The notes below the pieces were generated by a model. That model was given only the letters and a program-made list of their open reading frames with translations, did no database searches and had not been told where the DNA came from. Source: JACJYC01 sp964558465 (GTDB lineage: Bacteria > Bacteroidota > Bacteroidia > Chitinophagales > Saprospiraceae). Taken from it: 30,450 bases of DNA. Location: positions 1-30,450 of the forward strand of contig CAZLEF010000087.1 in the NCBI GenBank assembly GCA_964558465.1, written 5' to 3'. The position numbers and the translations under genes were made by a program. This document shows, piece by piece, positions 23,277-30,450 of this stretch (positions within the stretch are counted from its first letter, which is position 1; each line of letters starts with the position of its first letter).

Positions 23277-23307
23277 CAAAATTAAAACAAAAAGTTATTA
23301 AATCAAA
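23277..23307 (-). promoter_or_regulatory. Promoter of the glucosaminidase gene
   Basis: TTTG (23307-23304), 19 bases, TAATTTTG (23284-23277) on the minus strand, a full consensus match. The leader is about 60 bases. This sits in the 422-bp gap 23211-23632, whose remaining part is the heptamer tract. Confidence 0.8.
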
Positions 23308-23345
23308 TTTTTGACCAACTTTTTTTAAATTTTTTTGGGCATAGG

Positions 23346-23631
23346 GCCGGTGGCCGGCTGACGGCCTACGGTGGACGGTGGACGGTGGACGGCTGACGGT
23401 GGACGGCCTACGGCTGACGGTGGATGGTGGATGGTCCATAGGACTCCTTTGGAGTGGACGGCTGACGGCTGACGGCGGACGGCAGACGGTGGGCGGTAGA
23501 TGGTGGATGGCGGACAGTGGACGGTAAATGGTGGACGGCTGACGATGGACGGAAGATGGCGGACTGCGGACTGCGGACTGCGGACTGCAGACTGCAAACT
23601 GCAAACTGCAGACTGCAAACTGCAAACTGCA
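23346..23631. repeat. Large heptamer tract (GACGGTG to AACTGCA), 38 units with central hairpin
   Basis: Thirteen 7-bp units (23346-23436), a 20-bp insert (23437-23456) with the palindrome ACTCC-TTT-GGAGT, then 25 more units in exact 7-bp register. The unit drifts from GACGGTG/GACGGCT types on the left, through GATGGCG, to GACTGCG and AACTGCA on the right. The last unit ends 1 bp from the rbfA stop codon (23633-23635). Open frames through it are periodic artefacts. Confidence 0.95.
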
Positions 23632-23632
23632 T

Positions 23633-24016
23633 CTATTCCTCCTCCTCAGGTTTGCCCATTTGATTTTCGGCATGAAGGCGGCTGAACAATGCATCGACGC
23701 GGTACATTTCGTCGAGGGTATCATCGAGGTAAAAAGCGATTTCCGGCATTCTGCGGAGTTGTTGCCGGACCCGTGCGGCCAGGGATTGCCGCAGGCGGAC
23801 GATCTCCTCCTCCAGTTCGAGGATAGCCGCCTGTTTATTTTCGGTATTGTAAACGCTCAGGTAAATTTTTGCCAGTGCAAAGTCCGGGGTTATCTTAACG
23901 CCGGTGACGGTTACCAGGGTAGCCGGGCCGTAGATATAACTGCCTTCATGTTGGAGTACAATGCTAAAATTCCGCTTGATCAGCTCCGCAACCTGTTTTT
24001 GGCGTTTGCTCTCCAC
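23633..24016 (-). CDS. rbfA: Ribosome-binding factor A
   Basis: A 127-residue protein of the normal RbfA size, which binds the 30S subunit and helps 16S rRNA 5'-end maturation. Typical features: RQKQVAELIKRNFSIVLQ near the N-terminus, VTVTGVKITPDFALAKIYLSVYN (KH-like core) and a C-terminal stretch LRRMPEIAFYLDDTLDEMYRVDALF. The best start is GTG at 24016, giving (M)ESKRQKQ; an in-frame TTG at 24052 overlaps the promoter. The protein ends in an acidic EEEE tail, and a large heptamer tract begins one base past the stop codon. It is divergent from recG. Confidence 0.95.
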   Translation of the reverse strand: MESKRQKQVAELIKRNFSIVLQHEGSYIYGPATLVTVTGVKITPDFALAKIYLSVYNTENKQAAILELEEEIVRLRQSLAARVRQQLRRMPEIAFYLDDTLDEMYRVDALFSRLHAENQMGKPEEEE

Positions 24017-24049
24017 GATTCTTTTGGTTTGTTTGAAAAAATATCGGCG

Positions 24050-24057
24050 CAAAGGTA
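24050..24057 (-). promoter_or_regulatory. -7 promoter element of rbfA
   Basis: TACCTTTG on the minus strand followed by CGC, 33 bases before the GTG start. No convincing -33 element at 19-21 bases. Confidence 0.5.
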
Positions 24058-24125
24058 ATAAAATTGTTCAACCCTGCCGGCTGTACTTTGGTTCCTTAGT
24101 TAAGAGAAACGAATTCTGACAAAAA

Positions 24126-24156
24126 TTGTTTGTTTTATGATTTCTAACTACATTTG
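24126..24156 (+). promoter_or_regulatory. Promoter of recG
   Basis: TTG (24126-24128), 20 bases, TACATTTG (24149-24156), a full consensus match; the ATG follows 20 bases later at 24177. Confidence 0.75.
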
Positions 24157-24176
24157 TTTTTTTGTAATTCAGCAAA

Positions 24177-26285
24177 ATGAGTCAATTACTGGATAGTCCG
24201 ATCGAATACCTGAAGGGTGTCGGGCCTGCAAAAGGCGAGTTGTTGCGCAAGGAGTTGAACCTGTTTACGCTGCACGACCTTTTACATCAATATCCATACC
24301 GTTATATTGACCGGACGCAGTTTTACCGGATCGGCGATCTGGACGAAGAGAGCGGGGAGGTTCAGTTGCGCGGCGTGTTGCGGCGGCTGGCGACGGTTGG
24401 GGAAGGGCGTAAAAAACGCCTGAGCGGGGTGCTGAGGGATAATTCCGGTTCACTGGAACTGGTCTGGTTTTCAGGCGCCAACTGGATTGAAAAGACCCTG
24501 ACCGTCGGGATGGAGTATGTGGTTTACGGCAGAGTAGGCAGTTTCAACGGCCAGTTGAACATGGCTCACCCTGAAATGGAACCTGTCAATGAGCGCAATG
24601 CCCAGGAAGAAGGCGCCTTGTCGCCGGTATACGCCAGCACTGAAAAGCTGAATTCAAGGGGATTAAATGCCCGTGCGAGGCGAAAACTGGTACAAAACCT
24701 GCTGGAGAAATTAACCCCGCAGGATTTGCCGGAAAATCTGCCCGCCTATCTGGTGCAAAAATTCCGGATGCCCTCGCGGTATGAAGCCATGCGCCTGGTA
24801 CATTTTCCGCGCAATGAAACGGAAATGAACGCAGCCCGCAACCGGTTGAAATTTGAAGAATTGTTTTTTATTCAAATGCGGCTCCTGCAACTGAAACGCC
24901 GCCGGAGGAATCTGGTCAAGGGGTATGTTTTCGAAACGATCGGAGAAAATTTCAACCGCTTTTACCAGGAAAAAATCCCATTTGAGTTGACGGGGGCGCA
25001 GAAAAAAGTCGTTAAGGAAATCCGCCGGGACATGGGCGCCGGCATACAAATGAACCGGCTTTTGCAAGGCGATGTCGGTAGCGGCAAAACCATGGTTGGT
25101 CTTTTGTGCATGCTGATCGCCCTGGACAACGGATTTCAGGCCTGCCTGATGGCCCCGACCGAGATTCTGGCCCAGCAACATTTCAATTCCATCAGCGCCT
25201 ATATAGAAGGTTTGGGGATCAGGATCGGGTTTCTGACCGGCAATGTTAAAGGCAAGGCGCGTCAGGCCTTGCTGGAAGGACTTGGCGACGGCAGCATCCG
25301 GATTGTTATCGGTACCCACGCCTTGCTCGAACCCGGCGTTGTTTTTCACCGGTTGGGCCTGGCCATAACCGATGAGCAACATCGTTTCGGGGTAGAGCAA
25401 CGGGCCAGGCTATGGGCTAAAAGTGCGCCGTTTCCGCCGCATGTGCTGGTCATGACCGCCACCCCTATTCCCAGGACCCTGGCCATGACGATCTATGGCG
25501 ACCTGGAGGTTTCGGTCATCGACGAATTGCCCCCGGGGCGCAAACCTGTTGAAACCCTCCATCGGACCGAGACCCACCGGCTTCGGGTGATCGGGTTCAT
25601 GCGCGAACAAATTGCCGCCGGGCGGCAGGTTTATGTGGTTTATCCGCTGATTGAAGAATCTGAAAAACTGGATCTGCTTAACTTGCAGCAAGGGTATGAA
25701 GCCCTTCAAAGAGAATTCCCGATACCGCAATATCAGATCAGCATCGTACATGGAAAAATGAAACCTGCCGACAAGGACTTTGAGATGCAGCGTTTTGTCA
25801 AGGGCATTACCCAGATCATGGTTGCAACCACGGTTATTGAAGTCGGCGTGAACGTTCCGAATGCTTCGATGATGGTGATTGAAAACACGGAACGGTTCGG
25901 GCTGTCGCAGCTCCACCAGTTGAGGGGCCGGGTTGGGCGGGGCGCCGATCAGTCGTATTGCATCCTGATGACCGGGTACAAACTCAGCAGAGAAGGCCGG
26001 GAGCGCATCCAGACTATGGTCCGGACGAATAACGGATTTGAAATTGCAGAGGCCGATCTGAAGCTGAGGGGGCCCGGAGACCTTGAAGGAACCCGTCAAA
26101 GCGGCATCCTTGATCTGCATATTGCCGACCTGGCCAAAGACGGGGACATCCTGCAAACAGCCAGGAATGTGGCCATACGGATACTGGACGATGACCCGCA
26201 ACTGGAACGCACGGAAAACCACCCTATAAAATGGTTTATGGAAAAGTACAGGAAAAAATGGGAAGGGTGGGCGAGGATTAGCTGA
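24177..26285 (+). CDS. recG: ATP-dependent DNA helicase RecG
   Basis: A 702-residue superfamily 2 helicase that reverses stalled replication forks and branch-migrates Holliday junctions. The N-terminal third is the wedge/OB-fold DNA-binding domain (IEYLKGVGPAKGELLRKEL at the start). Helicase motifs follow in order: Walker A QGDVGSGKT near residue 298, DEQHRFGVEQR near residue 399 (DExH box, here DEQH), TATPIPRTLAMT, ATTVIEVGVNVPNA, and the QLRGRVGRG motif VI, then the C-terminal TRG region with LRGPGDLEGTRQSG. Length is normal for RecG. It is monocistronic, with its own promoter, and is followed by a heptamer tract 18 bp past the stop. Confidence 0.97.
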   Translation: MSQLLDSPIEYLKGVGPAKGELLRKELNLFTLHDLLHQYPYRYIDRTQFYRIGDLDEESGEVQLRGVLRRLATVGEGRKKRLSGVLRDNSGSLELVWFSGANWIEKTLTVGMEYVVYGRVGSFNGQLNMAHPEMEPVNERNAQEEGALSPVYASTEKLNSRGLNARARRKLVQNLLEKLTPQDLPENLPAYLVQKFRMPSRYEAMRLVHFPRNETEMNAARNRLKFEELFFIQMRLLQLKRRRRNLVKGYVFETIGENFNRFYQEKIPFELTGAQKKVVKEIRRDMGAGIQMNRLLQGDVGSGKTMVGLLCMLIALDNGFQACLMAPTEILAQQHFNSISAYIEGLGIRIGFLTGNVKGKARQALLEGLGDGSIRIVIGTHALLEPGVVFHRLGLAITDEQHRFGVEQRARLWAKSAPFPPHVLVMTATPIPRTLAMTIYGDLEVSVIDELPPGRKPVETLHRTETHRLRVIGFMREQIAAGRQVYVVYPLIEESEKLDLLNLQQGYEALQREFPIPQYQISIVHGKMKPADKDFEMQRFVKGITQIMVATTVIEVGVNVPNASMMVIENTERFGLSQLHQLRGRVGRGADQSYCILMTGYKLSREGRERIQTMVRTNNGFEIAEADLKLRGPGDLEGTRQSGILDLHIADLAKDGDILQTARNVAIRILDDDPQLERTENHPIKWFMEKYRKKWEGWARIS

Positions 26286-26303
26286 GGGAGGGGTACGGCC
26301 CAG

Positions 26304-26380
26304 AGCTCACGGCTCACGTCTCACGGCTCACGTCTCACGGCTCACGTCTCACGGCTCACGTCTCACAGCTCACAGCTCAT
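26304..26380. repeat. Heptamer tract with 14-bp higher-order period after recG
   Basis: Eleven 7-bp units ending CTCAC: AGCTCAC, then GGCTCAC and GTCTCAC alternating four times, then two AGCTCAC/T units. The strict alternation gives a 14-bp superunit repeated four times. The remaining sequence to the next gene (26381-26505) holds only the promoter-like element at 26475. Confidence 0.93.
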
Positions 26381-26474
26381 GGTAGAAAGTCCGGCAGGAT
26401 ATGAAGAATCCGTCATCTGGTTGACAGGAAAGGCAGGATGTAACGGACGATCGTATGCATCTTGCCAAAATAAC

Positions 26475-26482
26475 TATATTTG
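26475..26482 (+). promoter_or_regulatory. -7 promoter element of the TonB receptor gene
   Basis: TATATTTG fits TAnnTTTG; the -33 region is poor. It lies 23 bases before the ATG at 26506 and downstream of an in-frame ATG at 26455, which argues against that longer start. Confidence 0.5.
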
Positions 26483-26505
26483 CCGTGCCCGATAACGAAC
26501 GAAGT

Positions 26506-29223
26506 ATGAAAAAACGACAACTAAAGCACCTTTGGCTGTTTTTGCTCCTGTTACCTTGTATGATGCCCGCCCAAACGCCGGGAGAAACGGTGATCAACAC
26601 CCGGTTTGATCAAAGCACCCTGGAACAGATCTTTACCAGGCTTCAGGCCGATTATCCGGTCAGGTTCTTCTACAAAACAGAAGACCTTCCCAAACAAAAA
26701 ATCGACGTCAATTTTCAGCAAACTCCGCTCAATCAGGCGTTACACCAATTGCTGGACCCCACCCTGCTCGGTTTTTTTTATTACCGGGACCACTCGGTGA
26801 TCATCTTGCCCCGCAGGATGCTGGACGAAGCCTATTCCGCGAATTATTACCAGACACTGGAGGATAACCTTTACGGTGGTGAAGCAGAAGAAGCTTACGC
26901 TCCGGTTGGAGAAATCGAACAACTGAGCCCATCGGGAAAGGCCCTCGTCAAAGGCATAGTCCGGGACGAACAAACCAAAGATCCCGTCATCGGGGCAACC
27001 CTGTTCTGGGAAAACCTGGAGACCGGCGAGGTAACCGATGAAAACGGGGCGTTCGAATCTGAAGTTCCCGCGGGAAAACACGATCTGCTGATCCGCTCGG
27101 TGGGTTATCAGGACACGCGCCGCAAACTGGAGGTATTCAGCAGCGGAACGGTCGACCTGCCCATCAGGAAAGCGGCAATTGACCTGGAAGAAGTTGTGGT
27201 GGAGGCCGATGCCCCCGACGTCAACCTGGGTGAAGCCCAGAGCGGAATAGCCCGCCTCGATGTGAAAAAGCTCAAGGAATTGCCGGCCTTTATGGGCGAG
27301 GCCGACGTCGTCAAATCCCTGTTGCTCAACCCTGGCGTCAGCACGGTAGGAGAGGGCGCCTCAGGGTTCAATGTCCGCGGCGGCGATGTGGACCAGAACC
27401 TGATCCTGCAGGACGAGGGGTTTCTGTTTAATGCGTCGCATGCGCTGGGATTTTTCAGCACTTTCAACGCTGATCTGATCAAAAATGTAACCCTGTACAA
27501 AGGCAATATCCCTGCCCAGTTCGGCGGAAGGCTTGCCTCCGTGCTGGATGTCGAAATGCGGGACGGCAACTTTGAAAAGCTTCATATCAAAGGCGGGGGC
27601 GGCCTTGTGGCCAGCCGCCTGAGCGTGGAAGGGCCGGTCATCCGGAAAAAGAGTTCCTTTTTGCTGGGTTTGCGTTCCTCGTATTCCGACTGGATCCTGA
27701 AGCTGGTGAACCTGCCGGAGGTGCGCCGCAGTTCGGCCTTCTTTTTTGACGGGAATATCCGGTATACCCACCGGCTCAATCCTAAAAACACGGTGACCGT
27801 ATCCGCTTATTCTTCCGAGGATGAATTCAGTTACAATGAAGATTTTGGTTTTGATTACAGCACCCTGATGGGCCAGGTGGTGTATAAAAAAATATTCAAC
27901 GACGATTTTTTTTCCAAATTTTCAGTTACCGGAAGCCAGTATAAAAGCGCCCGTTTCGACCTGGATACCATAACCGCCTCGAAGCTGGAGCACAATCTTA
28001 ACTACCTGAAATTCAAAGCTCAGGCTACCTATATACCGGTAGACGGGCTGCAATTCGACGGGGGGCTGGAATCCGTTTATTATCTGGTTGAACCCGGGAA
28101 CCTGCGGCCCAACGGAGGGGTCGTTGAGGTGATTCCCAAGGATCTGGAAAAAGAACGCGGCCTTGAATCCGCCGCTTTTTTGAACGCGGAATGGGAAGTC
28201 AACCCGGTTGTGCTGATTTCCGGAGGGCTCCGGTTTGCTGTTTATCAGTTTCTCGGCCCCAAAAGCGTTTATCAGTATGATGACCCGGATCGGCCGGATG
28301 CAAACGACATCACCGGATTGCTCGACTATGGCAAGGGCGAATCCATCGCTGATTATTCCAGCCTGGAGCCGCGGTTTTCGGTCCGCTACCGGTTGAGCCG
28401 GCAAAACTCCTTAAAATTCGGTTATAGCCGTACCGCACAATTCATCAATCAGATATTTAATACCGATTCGCCGACCCCGGTCAGCCAGTTCCAGCTGAGC
28501 ACCAATTATATCAAACCCCAGCGATCTCATAACCTTTCCCTTGGTTATTTCCACAATTTCAAAGAAAACCTTTGGGAAACTTCTGCCGAAGTTTTTTACC
28601 GGAATATCGATGCGTTGTTTGATTACCGCGATTTTGCCGAGCTTGCCGTCAATGAACACCTGGAAACCGAGTTGCTGGAAGGGATCGGAAAAGTGCGCGG
28701 CCTTGAACTCAGCGTCAAGAAGAAGGAAGGCCTGGTCAACGGTTGGATAAGTTACACCTTTTCGAGGTCGGAACGCCAGATCGAAGGGATCAATAACGGT
28801 GAGTGGTACTCAAGCAATTACGACAAACCCCATAATTTTACGCTGATCTTCAATTATCAGCCCAATCAGCGGAATACTTTCACGGTCAACTTCAATTACA
28901 GTACCGGTCGCCCGGTCTCTTCTCCTTTGGGCAATTACCAGTTTCTGAACGGAGGCGTGATCACACCGGTTTACAGCCAGCGCAACCAGGTGCGGATACC
29001 GGATTATCACCGGATGGATTTTGCCTATACGATTGGAAAGGGGTACCGCAAGGATCAGAAATTCAGGACAAGCTGGACGTTCTCGATCTACAACGTTTAC
29101 AGCAGGCGAAACGCGTTTTCGGTGTATTTCACCCGGGCAGAGTCCAGAAATGTACAGGCCAACCGGCTGGCGATCCTGGGGAGTCTGTTCCCTGCCATTA
29201 CTTTCAATTTTGAATTGCTTTAA
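26506..29223 (+). CDS. TonB-dependent outer-membrane receptor with STN and carboxypeptidase-regulatory-like domains
   Basis: A 905-residue outer-membrane protein. A signal peptide (residues 1-23, ending MMPAQ) is followed by a secretin/TonB short N-terminal (STN) domain at about 28-100 (FDQSTLEQIFTRLQADYPVRF), often used for signalling to an anti-sigma factor. A carboxypeptidase-regulatory-like domain (about 143-225, VKGIVRDEQTKDPVIGATLF) comes next, then a plug (about 255-345, FNVRGGDVDQNLILQDEG, then IPAQFGGRLASVLDVEMRDG) and a long beta-barrel to the terminal aromatic/hydrophobic strand ITFNFELL. The DUF4249 lipoprotein gene starts 38 bp downstream, a pairing common in Bacteroidota. The substrate is unknown; no sigma/anti-sigma gene is in the window. 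The start was chosen from the promoter and signal peptide. Confidence 0.95.
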   Translation: MKKRQLKHLWLFLLLLPCMMPAQTPGETVINTRFDQSTLEQIFTRLQADYPVRFFYKTEDLPKQKIDVNFQQTPLNQALHQLLDPTLLGFFYYRDHSVIILPRRMLDEAYSANYYQTLEDNLYGGEAEEAYAPVGEIEQLSPSGKALVKGIVRDEQTKDPVIGATLFWENLETGEVTDENGAFESEVPAGKHDLLIRSVGYQDTRRKLEVFSSGTVDLPIRKAAIDLEEVVVEADAPDVNLGEAQSGIARLDVKKLKELPAFMGEADVVKSLLLNPGVSTVGEGASGFNVRGGDVDQNLILQDEGFLFNASHALGFFSTFNADLIKNVTLYKGNIPAQFGGRLASVLDVEMRDGNFEKLHIKGGGGLVASRLSVEGPVIRKKSSFLLGLRSSYSDWILKLVNLPEVRRSSAFFFDGNIRYTHRLNPKNTVTVSAYSSEDEFSYNEDFGFDYSTLMGQVVYKKIFNDDFFSKFSVTGSQYKSARFDLDTITASKLEHNLNYLKFKAQATYIPVDGLQFDGGLESVYYLVEPGNLRPNGGVVEVIPKDLEKERGLESAAFLNAEWEVNPVVLISGGLRFAVYQFLGPKSVYQYDDPDRPDANDITGLLDYGKGESIADYSSLEPRFSVRYRLSRQNSLKFGYSRTAQFINQIFNTDSPTPVSQFQLSTNYIKPQRSHNLSLGYFHNFKENLWETSAEVFYRNIDALFDYRDFAELAVNEHLETELLEGIGKVRGLELSVKKKEGLVNGWISYTFSRSERQIEGINNGEWYSSNYDKPHNFTLIFNYQPNQRNTFTVNFNYSTGRPVSSPLGNYQFLNGGVITPVYSQRNQVRIPDYHRMDFAYTIGKGYRKDQKFRTSWTFSIYNVYSRRNAFSVYFTRAESRNVQANRLAILGSLFPAITFNFELL

Positions 29224-29261
29224 ACGATAAACCAACCTCGCGCTTTAAAAATTATACCGCT

Positions 29262-30389
29262 ATGGACCGTAGAAGAAACCTTTGGATTGATCTTAAAAAA
29301 TTCGCTTTTGCAGGTTTTTCCCTGTGCTTGTTGACCCTTTTGGTCACCGCCTGCCTCGATGAGATCGATCTGAACCCGGAAGAGGAAGAGTACAAACGAA
29401 TGGTTGTCCTGGGTAAAGTGGTCAAAGGGTCGCCATCCAGTGTTTTGGTTTATGTCACCGAAACGTTTGATTTTGAAACCCGGGAAATCCCCCGCGGCAT
29501 CCAGGATGCGACGGTAACGGTCCGGGATGATCAGGGCCATTCGCTTCAATTGCTGCCGGGGTCCGAGGCCGGGATCTACCAACTGGAAATTCCGGACAAT
29601 CACCCGGATTTTAAAGTAGAAACAGGGCGTTCCTACCATTTGAGGGTCGTTACGGAAAACGGCAAACAATACGAATCTGCTGCGGAACCCCTGGTGGATG
29701 TACCCGGGCCGGCTCAGCTTAACGTAAGCAAGACCACCAAATTGATTGTCGATAACCTGGGCGAGTTTTCACCCGTCGACATTCTGGAATTTTCGGTGAA
29801 TACACCCCTGACCGCACCCGGCAACCCGGAAAAAGCCCGGCTCAGGTGGGAAATCAAAGAAGCTTATAAACTGACCGATTCCCCGCTGTTGGGCGGCACC
29901 CTCAAAACCTGTTATATCACGGTGGATCAAAACGCCACCAAGGTCCGGGTTTTTAACGGATCTGAGTTGTTTTCGGAAGAATTAACGGGTCACGTGGTTT
30001 ATGATACCAGAATCGATTACCGGTTCAGCGAAGGGTACTACCTGAACGTCATCCAGGAATCGGTGAGCGAAGGCGCTTACGAATACTGGCGGGAGACGAG
30101 TGAATTGATCAACCGGACCGGGAGCATGTTCGAATCGCCCGTCGGCAAAATTTCTACCAATTTCAGAAGTCTGGACGACGAGAAGGAGGACGTTTTTGGG
30201 TATTTTTACGCTACGGCGCAGGATACGATCCGGCTGTATATCAGCCCTGAATTTGTGGGGTCGCCGCAACGGTTGTGCCCGCCCAGGAACCCTCCGCCCG
30301 GCGGCAGTCCTTGTCCGATTCCTGCCTGCTGCAATTGCCTTTTGGAAGATAATAGTACAACGGAGAAACCTGGGTATTGGGTGGAGTGA
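29262..30389 (+). CDS. DUF4249 family lipoprotein, partner of the TonB receptor
   Basis: A 375-residue lipoprotein. The N-terminus is basic, then a hydrophobic segment ends in lipobox VTAC with the lipidated cysteine at residue 31. The body has the DUF4249 pattern: MVVLGKVVKGSPSSVLVYVTET early, GIQDATVTVRDDQG, and a C-terminal Cys/Pro-rich tail with CCNCLLEDNSTTEKPGYW, typical of the family. It is probably surface-exposed or periplasmic and works with the adjacent receptor, but no member has a firm function to my knowledge. It lies 38 bp after the receptor gene without its own promoter, so the two form an operon. The stop codon (30387-30389) is inside the first unit of an octamer tract. Confidence 0.9.
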   Translation: MDRRRNLWIDLKKFAFAGFSLCLLTLLVTACLDEIDLNPEEEEYKRMVVLGKVVKGSPSSVLVYVTETFDFETREIPRGIQDATVTVRDDQGHSLQLLPGSEAGIYQLEIPDNHPDFKVETGRSYHLRVVTENGKQYESAAEPLVDVPGPAQLNVSKTTKLIVDNLGEFSPVDILEFSVNTPLTAPGNPEKARLRWEIKEAYKLTDSPLLGGTLKTCYITVDQNATKVRVFNGSELFSEELTGHVVYDTRIDYRFSEGYYLNVIQESVSEGAYEYWRETSELINRTGSMFESPVGKISTNFRSLDDEKEDVFGYFYATAQDTIRLYISPEFVGSPQRLCPPRNPPPGGSPCPIPACCNCLLEDNSTTEKPGYWVE

Positions 30390-30450
30390 GAGGGCGAGAG
30401 GGTGAGAGGGTGAGAGGGTGAGAGGGTGAGAGGGTGAGAGGGTGAGAGGG
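30386..30450. repeat. Octamer tract (GTGAGAGG) overlapping the DUF4249 stop codon
   Basis: Eight 8-bp units to the window edge: GTGAGAGG, one GCGAGAGG, then six GTGAGAGG. The first unit supplies the TGA stop of the DUF4249 gene. The tract continues beyond the window, so copy number is a minimum. Confidence 0.95.

Noticed and set aside
23346..23631. CRISPR array
   Set aside because: Units are contiguous 7-mers without spacers and no cas gene is present. The same holds for the other tracts.
23158..23724. Ser/Pro/Val-rich open frames through the large heptamer tract
   Set aside because: A 7-bp repeat in any frame gives a 7-residue peptide repeat; several frames are open at once, as expected for an artefact, and no start or promoter fits.
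26455..26505. Longer start for the TonB receptor at 26455
   Set aside because: The -7 element at 26475-26482 lies downstream of it, and the extra 17 residues would spoil the signal peptide.
1..30450. Mobile element, prophage or defence island
   Set aside because: No transposase, integrase, phage structural or nuclease/toxin gene was found; the genes are core functions.

Overview
The window looks like a chromosome segment of a Bacteroidota bacterium, probably a member of the Saprospiria (Haliscomenobacter/Lewinella-like; the class is an inference). The evidence is a porP-gldK-gldL-gldM-gldN type IX secretion/gliding locus, a TonB receptor with N-terminal STN and carboxypeptidase-regulatory domains paired with a DUF4249 lipoprotein, an ExbB/ExbD/ExbD operon, and promoters of the Bacteroidota form TTG-N19/20-TAnnTTTG. 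There is no phage, plasmid, IS element, CRISPR array or defence island. Most genes are core genes on the minus strand.

Layout: 39-3865 (minus) holds an uncharacterised protein with nucleoside-phosphorylase-like motifs, an OmpA-family outer-membrane protein with six thrombospondin type 3 repeats, and a small membrane/coiled-coil protein. 4248-10218 (minus) is the type IX secretion core: porP, gldK, gldL, gldM, gldN, ending in a strong terminator, with long hairpins between gldK/gldL and gldM/gldN. 10255-12874 has a thioredoxin-like DUF255 protein divergent from a DUF4293 membrane protein. 12931-15524 (minus) is tRNA-Ser(GGA), exbB, a four-helix membrane protein, exbD, exbD and a bidirectional terminator. 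15675-18313 carries tatD, rnhA (plus), def and ruvX. 18374-22206 has a possible small RNA, a DegS/HtrA-like protease and a large acyl-CoA oxidase-type enzyme. 22304-24016 has a membrane-anchored glucosaminidase and rbfA; 24126-26285 is recG (plus). 26475-30389 (plus) is the TonB receptor plus DUF4249 lipoprotein.

Functionally, GldL/GldM form the proton-driven inner-membrane motor and GldK/GldN the periplasmic/outer-membrane ring, with PorP/SprF as an associated outer-membrane protein. The Exb operon is a second proton-driven motor that could energise TonB receptors such as the one at the right end. The rest is housekeeping: translation (def, rbfA, tRNA), nucleic-acid maintenance (recG, ruvX, rnhA, tatD), envelope quality control and lipid oxidation.

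The most unusual feature lies between the genes. Nearly every long gap holds a tandem tract of 7- or 8-bp units, different at each locus, usually starting at or within a few bases of a stop codon and often carrying a short hairpin. In three cases the stop codon lies inside, or in a degenerate copy of, the first unit. They resemble the STRR heptamer repeats of heterocystous cyanobacteria. A second candidate is a duplicated motif-plus-hairpin unit upstream of ruvX that reads like a small RNA on the minus strand. I see no complete new protein system.
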